Assembly (NCBI GenBank): GCA_964434235.1
Contig: CAYSUN010000005.1
Location: 1-40,657, forward strand
DNA from: JABMRF01 sp964434235
GTDB lineage: Bacteria > Patescibacteriota > Patescibacteriia > UBA11705 > JABHMO01
DNA: 40,657 nucleotides
Direction of reading: 5' to 3'
The position numbers and the translations under genes were made by a program. Positions 9,240 to 16,348 of the stretch are shown in pieces. Numbering within the stretch: position 1 is the first letter of the stretch; each line of letters starts with the position of its first letter. Under the pieces are notes generated by a model, which made no database searches, was not told the origin of the DNA, and saw only the letters and a program-made list of their open reading frames with translations.

Positions 9240-9848
9240 ATGCCCAAAAAAAAAGTTATAAGTTTAATGTTGTTATTTTCTTTTTTGATTTTAATTAATG
9301 GGGCAAGTGCTCAAAGTAATGATGATCCGTTTTTACCAAAGTCGCAGGATTATTTAGAGAATGAATTAAAAATTATTGAGCCAGGTGTTTTGCCAACTTC
9401 TTTTTGGTATTGGGCAGATGTTTTTACAGAAGAAATTCGTTACGTATTTACTATGACCAAGAAAAGTAAAGGTGATTTTTTGATTGAAGTATCAGAAGAA
9501 CGTTTAGCTGAAATGCAAGTTTTAAGTGAACAAGGAATTAATAAATATGCTGAACGATTAGTTACTAAACATGAAGAAGCAATTAAACATGCAACAGAAT
9601 TATACAAGCAAGCTAAAATTGTTGGCTGGGAAAAATTACAACAAGGACAAACAGATTTAGAAAGAAATATATTGCTTAATGAAGCAAAAGTGAAAGTTAG
9701 AGCCAAGGATGCACCAGCTCAATATGAAAAGGGGAGAGACACAGCAATTGGAGCTGTTGGTCAATGGTTTGGGCAAGTTTTAAGTCATTTGAATTGGAAA
9801 AGAAGTGAAATAAAACAGCAACGAGCTTCAGTTTTAGGTGAAGAATAA
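9240..9848 (+). CDS. Exported DUF5667-like protein
   Basis: A 202-residue protein with a clear signal peptide (MPKKK, hydrophobic core, then NGASAQ). The ATG at 9240 is preferred over a GTG at 9222, which would put extra residues before the Lys-rich start. The mature part has EPGVLPTSFWYWADVFTEEIRYVFT followed by a helix with EVSEERLAEMQVLSEQG, matching my memory of DUF5667 (Pro-Gly-x-Leu-Pro, then Phe-x-Thr and Ala-Glu-Arg-Leu-Ala-Glu). That family is exported, helical and of unknown function. A second long helix follows (residues about 95-165). The gene ends the operon beginning with the transporter. Confidence 0.7.
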   Translation: MPKKKVISLMLLFSFLILINGASAQSNDDPFLPKSQDYLENELKIIEPGVLPTSFWYWADVFTEEIRYVFTMTKKSKGDFLIEVSEERLAEMQVLSEQGINKYAERLVTKHEEAIKHATELYKQAKIVGWEKLQQGQTDLERNILLNEAKVKVRAKDAPAQYEKGRDTAIGAVGQWFGQVLSHLNWKRSEIKQQRASVLGEE

Positions 9849-9951
9849 AGAAGTACGAATTACCTGTTTACCGGTTTACATGCCGGAGATATGCAGGCAG
9901 GCAAACATATACGAAAATACAAACAATGCAAAATAGGAACAAAATGAAGAA

Positions 9952-9990
9952 ATATTGCTTTTTCCCTGCTTTAGCAGGATAGGGCAATAT
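9952..9990. repeat. Nested hairpin in the intergenic region
   Basis: ATATTGC (9952-9958) pairs with GCAATAT (9984-9990), enclosing CCTGC (9965-9969), a TTTA loop and GCAGG (9974-9978). It lies in the 440-nt gap between 9848 and 10292, after a stretch with TACGAA-type repeats and CCGG/GCAGG motifs (9850-9925). Role unknown; possibly a remnant of a mobile hairpin. Confidence 0.5.
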
Positions 9991-10006
9991 GGAACTCTGA
10001 ATATAT

Positions 10007-10037
10007 AAAAACACTTTATGTAATTAAGGTGTTTTTA
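10007..10037 (+). terminator. Terminator of the transporter-glycosidase operon
   Basis: AAAAACACTT at 10007-10016 pairs with AAGGTGTTTTT at 10026-10036 (one G-U pair), with an ATGTAATTA-type loop. It is A-rich before the stem and T-rich after it. Confidence 0.7.
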
Positions 10038-10111
10038 TTTTGATAATGGTATTATTAGTGTAATTTTAGAGTAATTATTCTAGGTTCTGTGCTCTATGAC
10101 CTATGTTTGGA

Positions 10112-10140
10112 TTGACAAAATTATTAAAATATGATATGCT
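10112..10140 (+). promoter_or_regulatory. Promoter of the tRNA-like leader RNA and orphan gene
   Basis: TTGACA at 10112-10117, a 17-bp spacer and TATGCT at 10135-10140 (4 of 6 matches to TATAAT). Transcription should start near 10147, just ahead of the structured RNA. Confidence 0.7.
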
Positions 10141-10156
10141 TATAAGTATTTACAAT

Positions 10157-10242
10157 GGCGTTGCTTCCCCAACAAGTGTCCTGGTGGACAGCCTGCAACG
10201 GTCGGGAAGACTACGGTTTGGGTTCGATTCCCTTCGACGCCA
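10157..10242 (+). ncRNA. Structured tRNA-like leader RNA
   Basis: An 86-nt element begins with GGCGTTG (10157-10163), which pairs with CGACGCC (10235-10241, one G-U pair) like an acceptor stem. The 3' part has GGG, the loop TTCGATT and CCC (10220-10232), the form of a tRNA T-arm with two T-T mismatches at its base. CTTCCC (10164-10169) pairs with GGGAAG (10204-10209), enclosing TGTCC-TGGT-GGACA. No normal D-arm or anticodon arm can be drawn, position 8 is not T, and no CCA is encoded (ACTA follows the stem). CGTTGC (10159-10164) can instead pair with GCAACG (10195-10200), so two exclusive folds exist. It may be a tRNA-mimic leader, a riboswitch-like element or a decayed tRNA. Confidence 0.45.
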
Positions 10243-10291
10243 CTAATTTGACTTTTGTAAAAACTATTAGAACAAAAAAGGACGGTGAAGA

Positions 10292-10663
10292 ATGAAAAGA
10301 CAGCAGGGTACGATGATTTCTGATACTCAGTTTGAGGAAGAGATGCTCAAAGAAGGATGGATGGTGCATCCGGGGAAACGACTTTGTGAGATTCAAGGTT
10401 TGGGGGAAGATTTTTACCCACAATCTCTCGTGGTTGTTGGGTATTACTGGGAAAATGGCCAGTTGGCGATTATAACTCCCAGCGTGAAGTTTTTGATGTC
10501 GACAATCAGGTTTCAGCGGGTTTGCGACTACAAAATTGTAGTATTTGAAACCTACATGAGCCGTGAACAGAGAAAAGGCGCGGATGGTGGTGGTTGGCAC
10601 TATGTGCCGAGACAGCGGGTTTGCTGTCAGTTTGTGAATGAAAAGATTGCCAACTGTCGCTGA
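10292..10663 (+). CDS. Orphan 123-residue protein behind a structured leader
   Basis: An unrecognised soluble protein with alternating strands (LVVVGYYW, LAIITPSVKFL, KIVVFETYM) and a GADGGGWHYVPRQR segment near the end. It has no signal peptide or membrane helix. The start at 10292 follows AAGGACGGTGAAG, an acceptable Shine-Dalgarno region. The gene is GC-richer than its neighbours, has its own promoter and tRNA-like RNA upstream, and is followed by a two-tier hairpin and a terminator. This set-up recalls the other isolated orphan genes at 157, 22003, 27039 and 39839. Confidence 0.7.
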   Translation: MKRQQGTMISDTQFEEEMLKEGWMVHPGKRLCEIQGLGEDFYPQSLVVVGYYWENGQLAIITPSVKFLMSTIRFQRVCDYKIVVFETYMSREQRKGADGGGWHYVPRQRVCCQFVNEKIANCR

Positions 10664-10681
10664 TCCGCAGGATGCTTATTT

Positions 10682-10722
10682 GGAGATCGACGGTCACGTT
10701 GTGACCAACTGAATAGGTCTCC
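10682..10722 (+). other. Two-tier hairpin in the 3' untranslated region
   Basis: GGAGATC (10682-10688) pairs with GGTCTCC (10716-10722), and inside it GGTCAC (10692-10697) pairs with GTGACC (10701-10706). It begins 19 nt after the stop codon of the orphan gene and could protect the mRNA 3' end or bind a partner. Confidence 0.5.
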
Positions 10723-10729
10723 CACAACC

Positions 10730-10768
10730 AAGGAGGTTTGTACCATGTACGAACCTCTTTTGCTTTTT
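10730..10768 (+). terminator. Terminator hairpin that also contains a Shine-Dalgarno and ATG
   Basis: AAGGAGGTTTGTAC (10730-10743) pairs along its whole length with GTACGAACCTCTTT (10747-10760), with two wobble pairs, and is followed by a T-rich stretch. The left arm contains AAGGAGG and the loop holds an ATG (10745) that opens a 21-codon frame ending at 10810. A terminator is the simpler reading. Confidence 0.7.
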
Positions 10769-10813
10769 AAAAATATAGGCAATAAAGCCATTTTTTGTTT
10801 TATTACATAAATT

Positions 10814-10822
10814 TGCTATAAT
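10814..10822 (+). promoter_or_regulatory. Extended -10 promoter upstream of the M16 peptidase region
   Basis: TGC followed by TATAAT (10817-10822), preceded by a weak TTTGTT at -35. If used, the leader to the peptidase gene at 11206 would be about 380 nt and would include the double-hairpin repeat. Confidence 0.5.
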
Positions 10823-10924
10823 TAAATCAAATTAACTGGGTGATTATGATAGATATGACAATTAAGTTTTTAGCTAATTAGTTTTCTAGCTTCTTAGTTA
10901 CGCTTAATTAATACTAAAACATAT

Positions 10925-10998
10925 AAACACTTGATCTCCGACGTAAAGTACGGAGTCCGTATAGCCTATGGCTCATCGGACATTAAAACACTTAATCA
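10925..10998 (+). repeat. Dispersed double-hairpin repeat, copy 1
   Basis: The core has two hairpins in tandem: CTCCG / CGGAG around ACGTAAAGTA, then GTCCG / CGGAC around AGCC-TAT-GGCT. It is followed by ATTAAAACACTTAATCAC and A-rich tracts. Almost identical cores lie at 38616-38673 (reverse) and 40436-40500. The remaining gap (10999-11205) is A-rich then T-rich low-complexity sequence with repeated ACTTAATACTT units and no gene that I can see. Confidence 0.85.
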
Positions 10999-11205
10999 CT
11001 AAAACAAGAAATCAATAAAACATAAAAACAAGAAAACAAGGAAAAGAAGGATTCAAGTAACGATTAACAAGAAAAATTTAATACATATTACTTAATACTT
11101 ATTACTTAATACTTTTTCTTTACTTTTTACTTTTAACTTTTAATTTTTTTATTTTTCACTCACTTAATACTTATTACTTAATACTTTTATTTATTTTTAC
11201 CTCTT

Positions 11206-12480
11206 ATGTATAAAAAAATTACTTTCCCTAATAAAACTCGTTTGATTTTGATCCCAGATAAACATACCAAGGCTACGACTGTACTTTTTTTATTTGGTGT
11301 TGGGTCTAGATATGAAACCAAAGAAATTAATGGAGCCTCGCATTTTATTGAGCATCTAATGTTTAAAGGCACAAAAAAGCGCCCAACTACTTTGGATATT
11401 TCTAAAGCTCTAGATAGTGTTGGCGCAGAATTCAACGCCATGACTTCAAAAGATTATACTGGCTATTACGTTAAAATTGATGAAGCAAAACAAGAATTAG
11501 CTGTGGATGTTTTAACTGATATGATTTTGAATTCCAAATTTGAGTCAGCTGAAATTAACAAAGAACGTGGAGTTGTTATTGAGGAAATAAATATGTATCA
11601 AGATAATCCGTTAATGGCGATTGAAGGTGTTTTGGAGGGCTTAGTCTTTAAGGGCAATACTCTTGGTTGGGAAATTGCTGGACCAGTTGCGACAATTCGC
11701 AAAGTAACTAGACAACAATTGCTTGATTATAAAAATAAATTTTATCGACCAGATAATGTGGTTATTGTTGTGGCTGGTAATTTTAATTCGAAAATTGATA
11801 AGTTAATTAAAAATAAATTTGTAGATAAAATTGGTGATGAACAATTAGGAACTAATCTTCAATTCAAAAAATTTCAATCAATCCAAAAACAACCGCAAAT
11901 AAAAGTTCAGTATAAAAACACTAAGCAAGTTCAGCTGGCTATTGGTTTTCCAGCTTTTGGTTATGAAGATGAAAGAACTTATGCTTTGCATTTGCTCAGC
12001 GTTATACTTGGTGGCAATATGAGTTCACGTTTGTTTATTTCTGTTCGTGAGAGAAGAGGACTTTGCTATTTTGTACGTTGTTACCCAAGTTTTTACCAAG
12101 ATACCGGCAATATGTACATTCAATCTGGTTTAGATATTTCTCGTTTAGACGAGGCGACAAAAGTGATTCTTTCTGAGTTGAAAAAGATTAAACAAAAAGG
12201 TGTAACTGCCAAAGAGTTAAAAGATGCTAAAGAGTATTTGCGAGGGAAAATTGTTCTTGCCTTGGAAGATTCTTCAAGTTTGGCTGAATATTATGCTAAA
12301 CAAGAGCTTTTGGTTGGCCAGAGTATGACGCCAGAAGAAAAGTTCAAAAAATATGAAAAAGTTAGTTTAGCTGATATCCAAGCTGTGGCAAAACAAATTT
12401 TTGTAAAAGAAAAATTAAGCATGGCTTTAATCGGACCGTTTAAATCGAGTGATAAATTTTATCAGCAAATTAATCTTTAG
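11206..12480 (+). CDS. M16 family zinc metallopeptidase (pitrilysin/processing-peptidase type)
   Basis: A 424-residue protein with the inverted zinc motif H46-F-I-E49-H50 (HxxEH) in the context GASHFIEHLMFKG. Glu126, in ERGVVIEEINMYQDNP, is 76 residues further on, where the third zinc ligand of the M16 family lies. The second half has the inactive-like domain with the RERRGLCYFVRCYPSF segment that shapes the active-site cavity. The length fits the single-subunit bacterial M16B type. There is no signal peptide, so it is probably cytoplasmic and degrades peptides. It heads a run with an HExxH protein 40 nt downstream. Confidence 0.9.
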   Translation: MYKKITFPNKTRLILIPDKHTKATTVLFLFGVGSRYETKEINGASHFIEHLMFKGTKKRPTTLDISKALDSVGAEFNAMTSKDYTGYYVKIDEAKQELAVDVLTDMILNSKFESAEINKERGVVIEEINMYQDNPLMAIEGVLEGLVFKGNTLGWEIAGPVATIRKVTRQQLLDYKNKFYRPDNVVIVVAGNFNSKIDKLIKNKFVDKIGDEQLGTNLQFKKFQSIQKQPQIKVQYKNTKQVQLAIGFPAFGYEDERTYALHLLSVILGGNMSSRLFISVRERRGLCYFVRCYPSFYQDTGNMYIQSGLDISRLDEATKVILSELKKIKQKGVTAKELKDAKEYLRGKIVLALEDSSSLAEYYAKQELLVGQSMTPEEKFKKYEKVSLADIQAVAKQIFVKEKLSMALIGPFKSSDKFYQQINL

Positions 12481-12520
12481 TTGTAAATTCTGAAAGTTTG
12501 TATAAAATATAAGGTTTATA

Positions 12521-13702
12521 ATGAATATGGAATTTGAATCAATCGGCTTACAACCCATAGAAGAGAAAGACAAGATATATGATAATGAAAAGAAATTTCC
12601 AGACTTGGATGTGGATGTGCAAAAAATTATTGATGATTTAGCACAAGAGAAAGGACAAATTCTTTCAGAGGAAGAATCTGTAAGTTTAGTTTCGCAAGTT
12701 AATGATTTAATGATTCAATCTGGTTTATGGCGGAAAGAATCGGTTAGAGTATTTGCTACGCCAGAATCTATTCAACTTTTAGATGCAGTGCTTAAACATA
12801 TTGTCGATAGAATAAAAAAAGAAACTGATGTTGAAAAAGAACTTCAGGGAGTAGTTGAATTAGATGGCTTGGTTAACTTTCGTGACTACATAGGCAATAT
12901 GCCTAGAGTGCGAACAAAAAAGGATAATAAAAGTAGTCGCAATGCTGGTGAGTATTCATATTTTTTGGGTAAAGCTAAAGTAAATTTATCTCCGGAATCA
13001 GATAATCCTTTTAATGTTATATCTGCACTAGCTAGAAAGGGAAGTATGCGGGATTTTTCAGTTCTGTTTCATGAATTAATTCATAGTAAACAAAGAAATA
13101 AAAGTAAAAATATTTTTAGACAGTTGGAGTTATTAAGTTTCTTTATTGCTACGGGAGTAAGTGAAGCTTTTGAGGTTCCAGCAACTTTTGAATATGGTGT
13201 AGTTGCTTACGCGTTGATAGCTAGTTGGCGAGTTTATAAAACAGAAAAGGTAAAAAAACCACTTAAAGAAATGCATGCTTATCAATCTGCTGAACAAACA
13301 TTTGGTAGTGATGACAGTTTAGACAGTTCTATTGGAATTGCTGAAACACTTCGAGCGGAGTACGGTCTAAAATCCAAAAAGGATATAGATAGGATAATTA
13401 CAGCTTCTCAGCAATTGAATCAATTAAAGACTCTCGGTTTTTCTCATGAGGAAATTGGTAAGTTAATTCAAGTCGCTAAATGGGATAATAAAAAAGTTCA
13501 ATATGATACTTTGCAATCAGCGATTGATATGAAAAAGATTGAGCGGGGTCTTGAGGATGAAGATTTAGATACATTGGCAGATATTAATAGAATTAAAAGA
13601 AAAACCACAAAGCTTAGAATGCAAAGAATAGCACAGGAAGAGGTGAAAAGGTTAGTCGGTTTATTGGGAAAATACGTTAACGAAAAGGAATTACAAAAAT
13701 AA
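12521..13702 (+). CDS. Putative HExxH metalloprotein, otherwise unrecognised
   Basis: A 393-residue protein with H184-E-L-I-H188 in the context VLFHELIHSKQRN, a typical helix of zinc peptidases. Glu250 in LKEMHAYQSAEQ is placed to be a third zinc ligand, as in gluzincins. Between them, residues about 203-236 are hydrophobic and may form a membrane segment. The last third is charged and helical, with an ATP-independent look. A second Met two codons in (12527) is an alternative start. Protease activity is inferred from the motif only. It follows the M16 peptidase gene and precedes a small protein by 20 nt. Confidence 0.7.
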   Translation: MNMEFESIGLQPIEEKDKIYDNEKKFPDLDVDVQKIIDDLAQEKGQILSEEESVSLVSQVNDLMIQSGLWRKESVRVFATPESIQLLDAVLKHIVDRIKKETDVEKELQGVVELDGLVNFRDYIGNMPRVRTKKDNKSSRNAGEYSYFLGKAKVNLSPESDNPFNVISALARKGSMRDFSVLFHELIHSKQRNKSKNIFRQLELLSFFIATGVSEAFEVPATFEYGVVAYALIASWRVYKTEKVKKPLKEMHAYQSAEQTFGSDDSLDSSIGIAETLRAEYGLKSKKDIDRIITASQQLNQLKTLGFSHEEIGKLIQVAKWDNKKVQYDTLQSAIDMKKIERGLEDEDLDTLADINRIKRKTTKLRMQRIAQEEVKRLVGLLGKYVNEKELQK

Positions 13703-13722
13703 GAAATTAAACCATATTTTTT

Positions 13723-13956
13723 ATGCCAGAAAAATTCACAAAACCTGAACAACCAGAAGAAATAACTTTTGAGCAACTTCAAGAATTTATAAACAGTCCT
13801 GAGTTGGATTTGCCAACAATGAGAAGAGATATTTCTGATTATTCGAACCTTTTATGGTTAGGCAGAAATTTGATGATTAGAAATAAAGAAAAAGTACCAC
13901 AGTCTTATTGGTTAACTTTAAGAAAATTAATTTCTGAACGAAGTTCTAAAAGTTAG
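13723..13956 (+). CDS. Small acidic helical protein
   Basis: A 77-residue protein, unrecognised. The N-terminus is rich in Pro and Glu (KPEQPEEITFEQLQEF), followed by helices around DISDYSNLLWLGRNLMI and YWLTLRKLI. It has no signal peptide or metal motif. It follows the HExxH gene by 20 nt and is probably in the same transcript; a role as a partner or regulator of that protein is only a guess. Confidence 0.6.
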   Translation: MPEKFTKPEQPEEITFEQLQEFINSPELDLPTMRRDISDYSNLLWLGRNLMIRNKEKVPQSYWLTLRKLISERSSKS

Positions 13957-13974
13957 CTCATTATTCATTTTCAT

Positions 13975-14062
13975 TCGTAACATTTGTAATTCGTAATATT
14001 TGTAGATTCGTAGCTAATTCGTAATTTGTAATACTCGTAATTCGTAATTTTTATTCATTATT
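13975..14062 (+). repeat. TTCGTAA-type intergenic array
   Basis: Short irregular repeats of ATTCGTAA, TTTGTAAT and similar units fill the gap before tpiA. The same type, also in inverted form, occurs at 16258-16340 and 9850-9915. Units vary in length and there are no spacers, so this is not a CRISPR array. Confidence 0.65.
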
Positions 14063-14082
14063 TATAATTCTAATTTAAATAT

Positions 14083-14838
14083 ATGAAACAACTTCTCATC
14101 GGTAATTGGAAAATGGAACTTAATGAAAAACAAAGTTTGGAACTCGCTTTTCAAATGAAAAAAAGGTTGGCGAAGATAACCAATATTGAGATTGCTATTG
14201 CACCAAGTTTTGTTTATTTAAAAGAAATAAAAAATTTATTATCAAAATCTAATTTACAATTAGCTGGACAAACGGTAGCTTATGCAGAAAAAGGCAAATA
14301 TACTGGGGAAGTCTCAGCTTCAACGTTGAAAGAAGTTGGTTGCAATTATGTAATAGTTGGACACTCAGAACGACGACACAAAATGGGCGAAACAGATGAA
14401 ATGATAAATAGAAAAATAAATCAAGTTTTAGCTCAAGGTATGATTCCTGTTTTGTGTATTGGGGAAACTTTTGAAGAAAAAAAACAAGGCCAAACTGACA
14501 GCGTTTTGGTTCGGCAATTACAAAAAGCTTTGACCAAGGTTGATCATTTGCCAGAAAAAGAAATTGTAATTGCTTATGAACCAGTTTGGGCAATAGGAAC
14601 AGGTCAGTTTATGCAAGCAGAGGAATTAGACTCATTTCAAAGATTAGTTAAACGAACGATTGCTAGTTTGTATTCAGAAAAATTTTATCAAGAAAAAGTT
14701 CGATTTCTTTATGGTGGAAGTGTCAACAGTATTATTGCTAAAGATTTCTGGATTTCTGAGCAGGTCAATGGTTTGCTTGTCGGTGGTGCGAGTTTGGATA
14801 TTGAAGAGTTTTATAATATCGCATTGCAAGCAGAGTAA
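14083..14838 (+). CDS. tpiA: Triose-phosphate isomerase
   Basis: Interconverts dihydroxyacetone phosphate and glyceraldehyde 3-phosphate in glycolysis. The 251-residue length is normal. Asn8-Trp-Lys10 (GNWKM) binds the substrate, His94 (VGHSERR) is the electrophile and Glu166 (AYEPVWAIGTG) is the catalytic base; FLYGGSVN near the end binds phosphate. All key residues are present. The aldolase gene acting in the same pathway lies 530 nt downstream, separated by a GxxExxY gene that looks inserted. Confidence 0.97.
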   Translation: MKQLLIGNWKMELNEKQSLELAFQMKKRLAKITNIEIAIAPSFVYLKEIKNLLSKSNLQLAGQTVAYAEKGKYTGEVSASTLKEVGCNYVIVGHSERRHKMGETDEMINRKINQVLAQGMIPVLCIGETFEEKKQGQTDSVLVRQLQKALTKVDHLPEKEIVIAYEPVWAIGTGQFMQAEELDSFQRLVKRTIASLYSEKFYQEKVRFLYGGSVNSIIAKDFWISEQVNGLLVGGASLDIEEFYNIALQAE

Positions 14839-14881
14839 AGAATATAGATAAAATTTTTGATAAACGTGATTAATTATGTGA

Positions 14882-14892
14882 TACAACATGAT
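14882..14892 (+). repeat. Left inverted repeat flanking the GxxExxY gene
   Basis: TACAACATGAT at 14882-14892 overlaps the start codon of the GxxExxY gene. Its exact reverse complement, ATCATGTTGTA, lies at 15336-15346. The surrounding ACGTGATTA / TAATCACGT-like sequences extend the similarity imperfectly. Confidence 0.6.
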
Positions 14893-15292
14893 AGAAAAAC
14901 ATGTAAATAATAAGTATGTATATTCAGATTTGTCAGCAAAAATAATTGGTGTAGCGTTTGATGTTTTTAATGAGATTGGTGCTGGGTATAGTGAAAAAAC
15001 ATATCAAAGAGCAATGATAGAAGGATTTAAGGAAGAGGGTTTGGGGTATTTGGAAGAGGTGCCAGGAGAGATTATTTATAGAAAGAAAAAGGTTGGACTT
15101 CGAAGATATGATTTAATTGTGGCGGATAAGGTTTTAGTAGAGTTGAAAGTTGGAAATAGAATCGCTAGAGCGGATTTTAAGCAAATATATGAATATTTAA
15201 ACATTTCAAAATTAAAATTAGGATTGATTATCTTGTTTACAAGTAAAGATGTTCGAATTAGACGAATTCCCAATGTGAAACAATTTGTGTAA
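14888..15292 (+). CDS. GxxExxY family protein (PD-(D/E)XK-like)
   Basis: A 134-residue protein with the family signature G32-x-G-Y-x-E-x-x-Y (IGAGYSEKTYQRAM), followed by RYDLIVADKVLVELKV, which has the D...ExK pattern of a PD-(D/E)XK nuclease core, and by YEYLNISKLKLGLIILF and IRRIPN. These proteins are scattered widely and often travel as single-gene insertions; their role is not settled, although nuclease ancestry is clear. Here it sits between tpiA and fba, and short repeats surround it: an inverted pair at 14882 and 15336 and a direct pair at 15292 and 15334. Recent insertion into a glycolytic pair is inferred. Confidence 0.85.
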   Translation: MIEKHVNNKYVYSDLSAKIIGVAFDVFNEIGAGYSEKTYQRAMIEGFKEEGLGYLEEVPGEIIYRKKKVGLRRYDLIVADKVLVELKVGNRIARADFKQIYEYLNISKLKLGLIILFTSKDVRIRRIPNVKQFV

Positions 15293-15355
15293 CATCACGT
15301 TGTAATCATGTATGGTTTAATATCATGTAGATGACATCATGTTGTAATCAAGTAT
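15292..15355 (+). repeat. Direct repeat pair after the GxxExxY gene
   Basis: Two 22-nt copies at 15292-15313 and 15334-15355 begin ACATCA[C/T]GTTGTAATCA and differ at two positions. The second holds the inverted partner of the left repeat at 14882. Confidence 0.7.
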
Positions 15356-15367
15356 ATCAAGTATTTT

Positions 15368-16231
15368 ATGTTAGTACATATAAAAAAAATAGTGAACGAT
15401 GCTGAAAAAGGTGGTTATGCAGTTGGTGCTTTTAATGTTAATAATTTGGAAATTTTGCAAGCTGTTTTACAAGCTGCAGAAAAATTGAAATCGCCAGTAA
15501 TTATTCAAACTACTGAAGGGGCAATTGAATATGCTGGACATGAAGAATTAACAGCTTTGGTTAAAGCCTCAGCTCAAGATTTGAAAATTCCAGTTGCTTT
15601 GCATCTTGATCATGGACACAGTTTTGACGTAATAAAAAAATGTATCAAGCTTGGCTATTCATCAGTTATGATCGATTCTTCAGACAAAGGTTACGATGAA
15701 AATATTAAAAATGTAAAAAAAGTAGTTGAATATGCTCATCAGCGCAAGGTTTGGGTTCAAGCAGAGCTTGGTCGGTTAGAAGGTTCAGAGGATTGGCTAA
15801 AGGTTGGGAAAAACAAGGCTTTTTTGACTGAACCGCCAGAGGCTTTGGATTTTGTAAGAAAAACCAAAGTAGATACTTTTGCTCCTGCCATAGGTAATTA
15901 CCATGGAGTTCAAAAAATTGTAAGCAAAAAGGTATTACGTTTAGACTTGAATAGATTAGAAAAAATTGATAAACTGGTGAAGGTTCCATTGGTCCTTCAT
16001 GGTGCTTCTGGATTTTCCGATTATCAAATCAAACAAGCAGTTAAGCGTGGTGTGCGAGTTATAAATATTGACAGTGAACTTCGTGTTTCATTTACTCGGG
16101 CAGAGAGAAAATTTTTACAAGAAAATACAAATGTATACGATCCAAGAAAAATTTTATCACCAGCTATTTTGGCCATGCAAAAGACTGTAGAAAAGAAAAT
16201 CAAAGTTTTCGGTTCACAAAATAAAGCTTAA
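15368..16231 (+). CDS. fba: Class II fructose-bisphosphate aldolase
   Basis: Zinc-dependent cleavage of fructose 1,6-bisphosphate (or a related ketose bisphosphate) in glycolysis. The 287-residue protein has D81-H82 in HLDHGHS (catalytic Asp and first zinc His), the QAELGRLEG strand with a zinc-linked Glu, His179 in GNYHG and His211 in VLHGASG, so all three zinc ligands are present. The RVINIDSELR segment fits the phosphate and substrate site. Length fits the short fructose/tagatose-bisphosphate aldolase subgroup, so the exact substrate is not certain. Lies downstream of tpiA. Confidence 0.93.
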   Translation: MLVHIKKIVNDAEKGGYAVGAFNVNNLEILQAVLQAAEKLKSPVIIQTTEGAIEYAGHEELTALVKASAQDLKIPVALHLDHGHSFDVIKKCIKLGYSSVMIDSSDKGYDENIKNVKKVVEYAHQRKVWVQAELGRLEGSEDWLKVGKNKAFLTEPPEALDFVRKTKVDTFAPAIGNYHGVQKIVSKKVLRLDLNRLEKIDKLVKVPLVLHGASGFSDYQIKQAVKRGVRVINIDSELRVSFTRAERKFLQENTNVYDPRKILSPAILAMQKTVEKKIKVFGSQNKA

Positions 16232-16257
16232 ATGTAAAATTTATTCAAGAATAGACA

Positions 16258-16340
16258 TTTACGAAATACGAACATATACGAAAATATGAACTTAGAATAA
16301 TTAGCTTATTCGTATGTTCGTAATTTTTCGTAGTTCGTAC
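16258..16340. repeat. Inverted TACGAA/TTCGTA array
   Basis: TACGAAATACGAAC and ATACGAAAATATGAAC units in the left half face TTCGTATGTTCGTA and TTTTTCGTAGTTCGTAC in the right half, so the whole region can fold into one long imperfect hairpin around TTAGCTTA. It could end the fba transcript, but it has no clean T run. Confidence 0.65.
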
Positions 16341-16348
16341 CTACAATT

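Noticed and set aside
10157..10242. Ordinary tRNA gene
   Set aside because: No D-arm or anticodon arm of normal size can be drawn, position 8 is not T, the T-stem has mismatches and no CCA follows; listed instead as a tRNA-like RNA.
10211..10727. Minus-strand frames over the orphan gene at 10292
   Set aside because: They cross the tRNA-like RNA and 3' hairpins on the other strand and have no promoter or ribosome site.
13975..14062. Short repeats resembling a CRISPR array
   Set aside because: Units vary in length and sequence, there are no unique spacers of constant size, and no cas gene is nearby.
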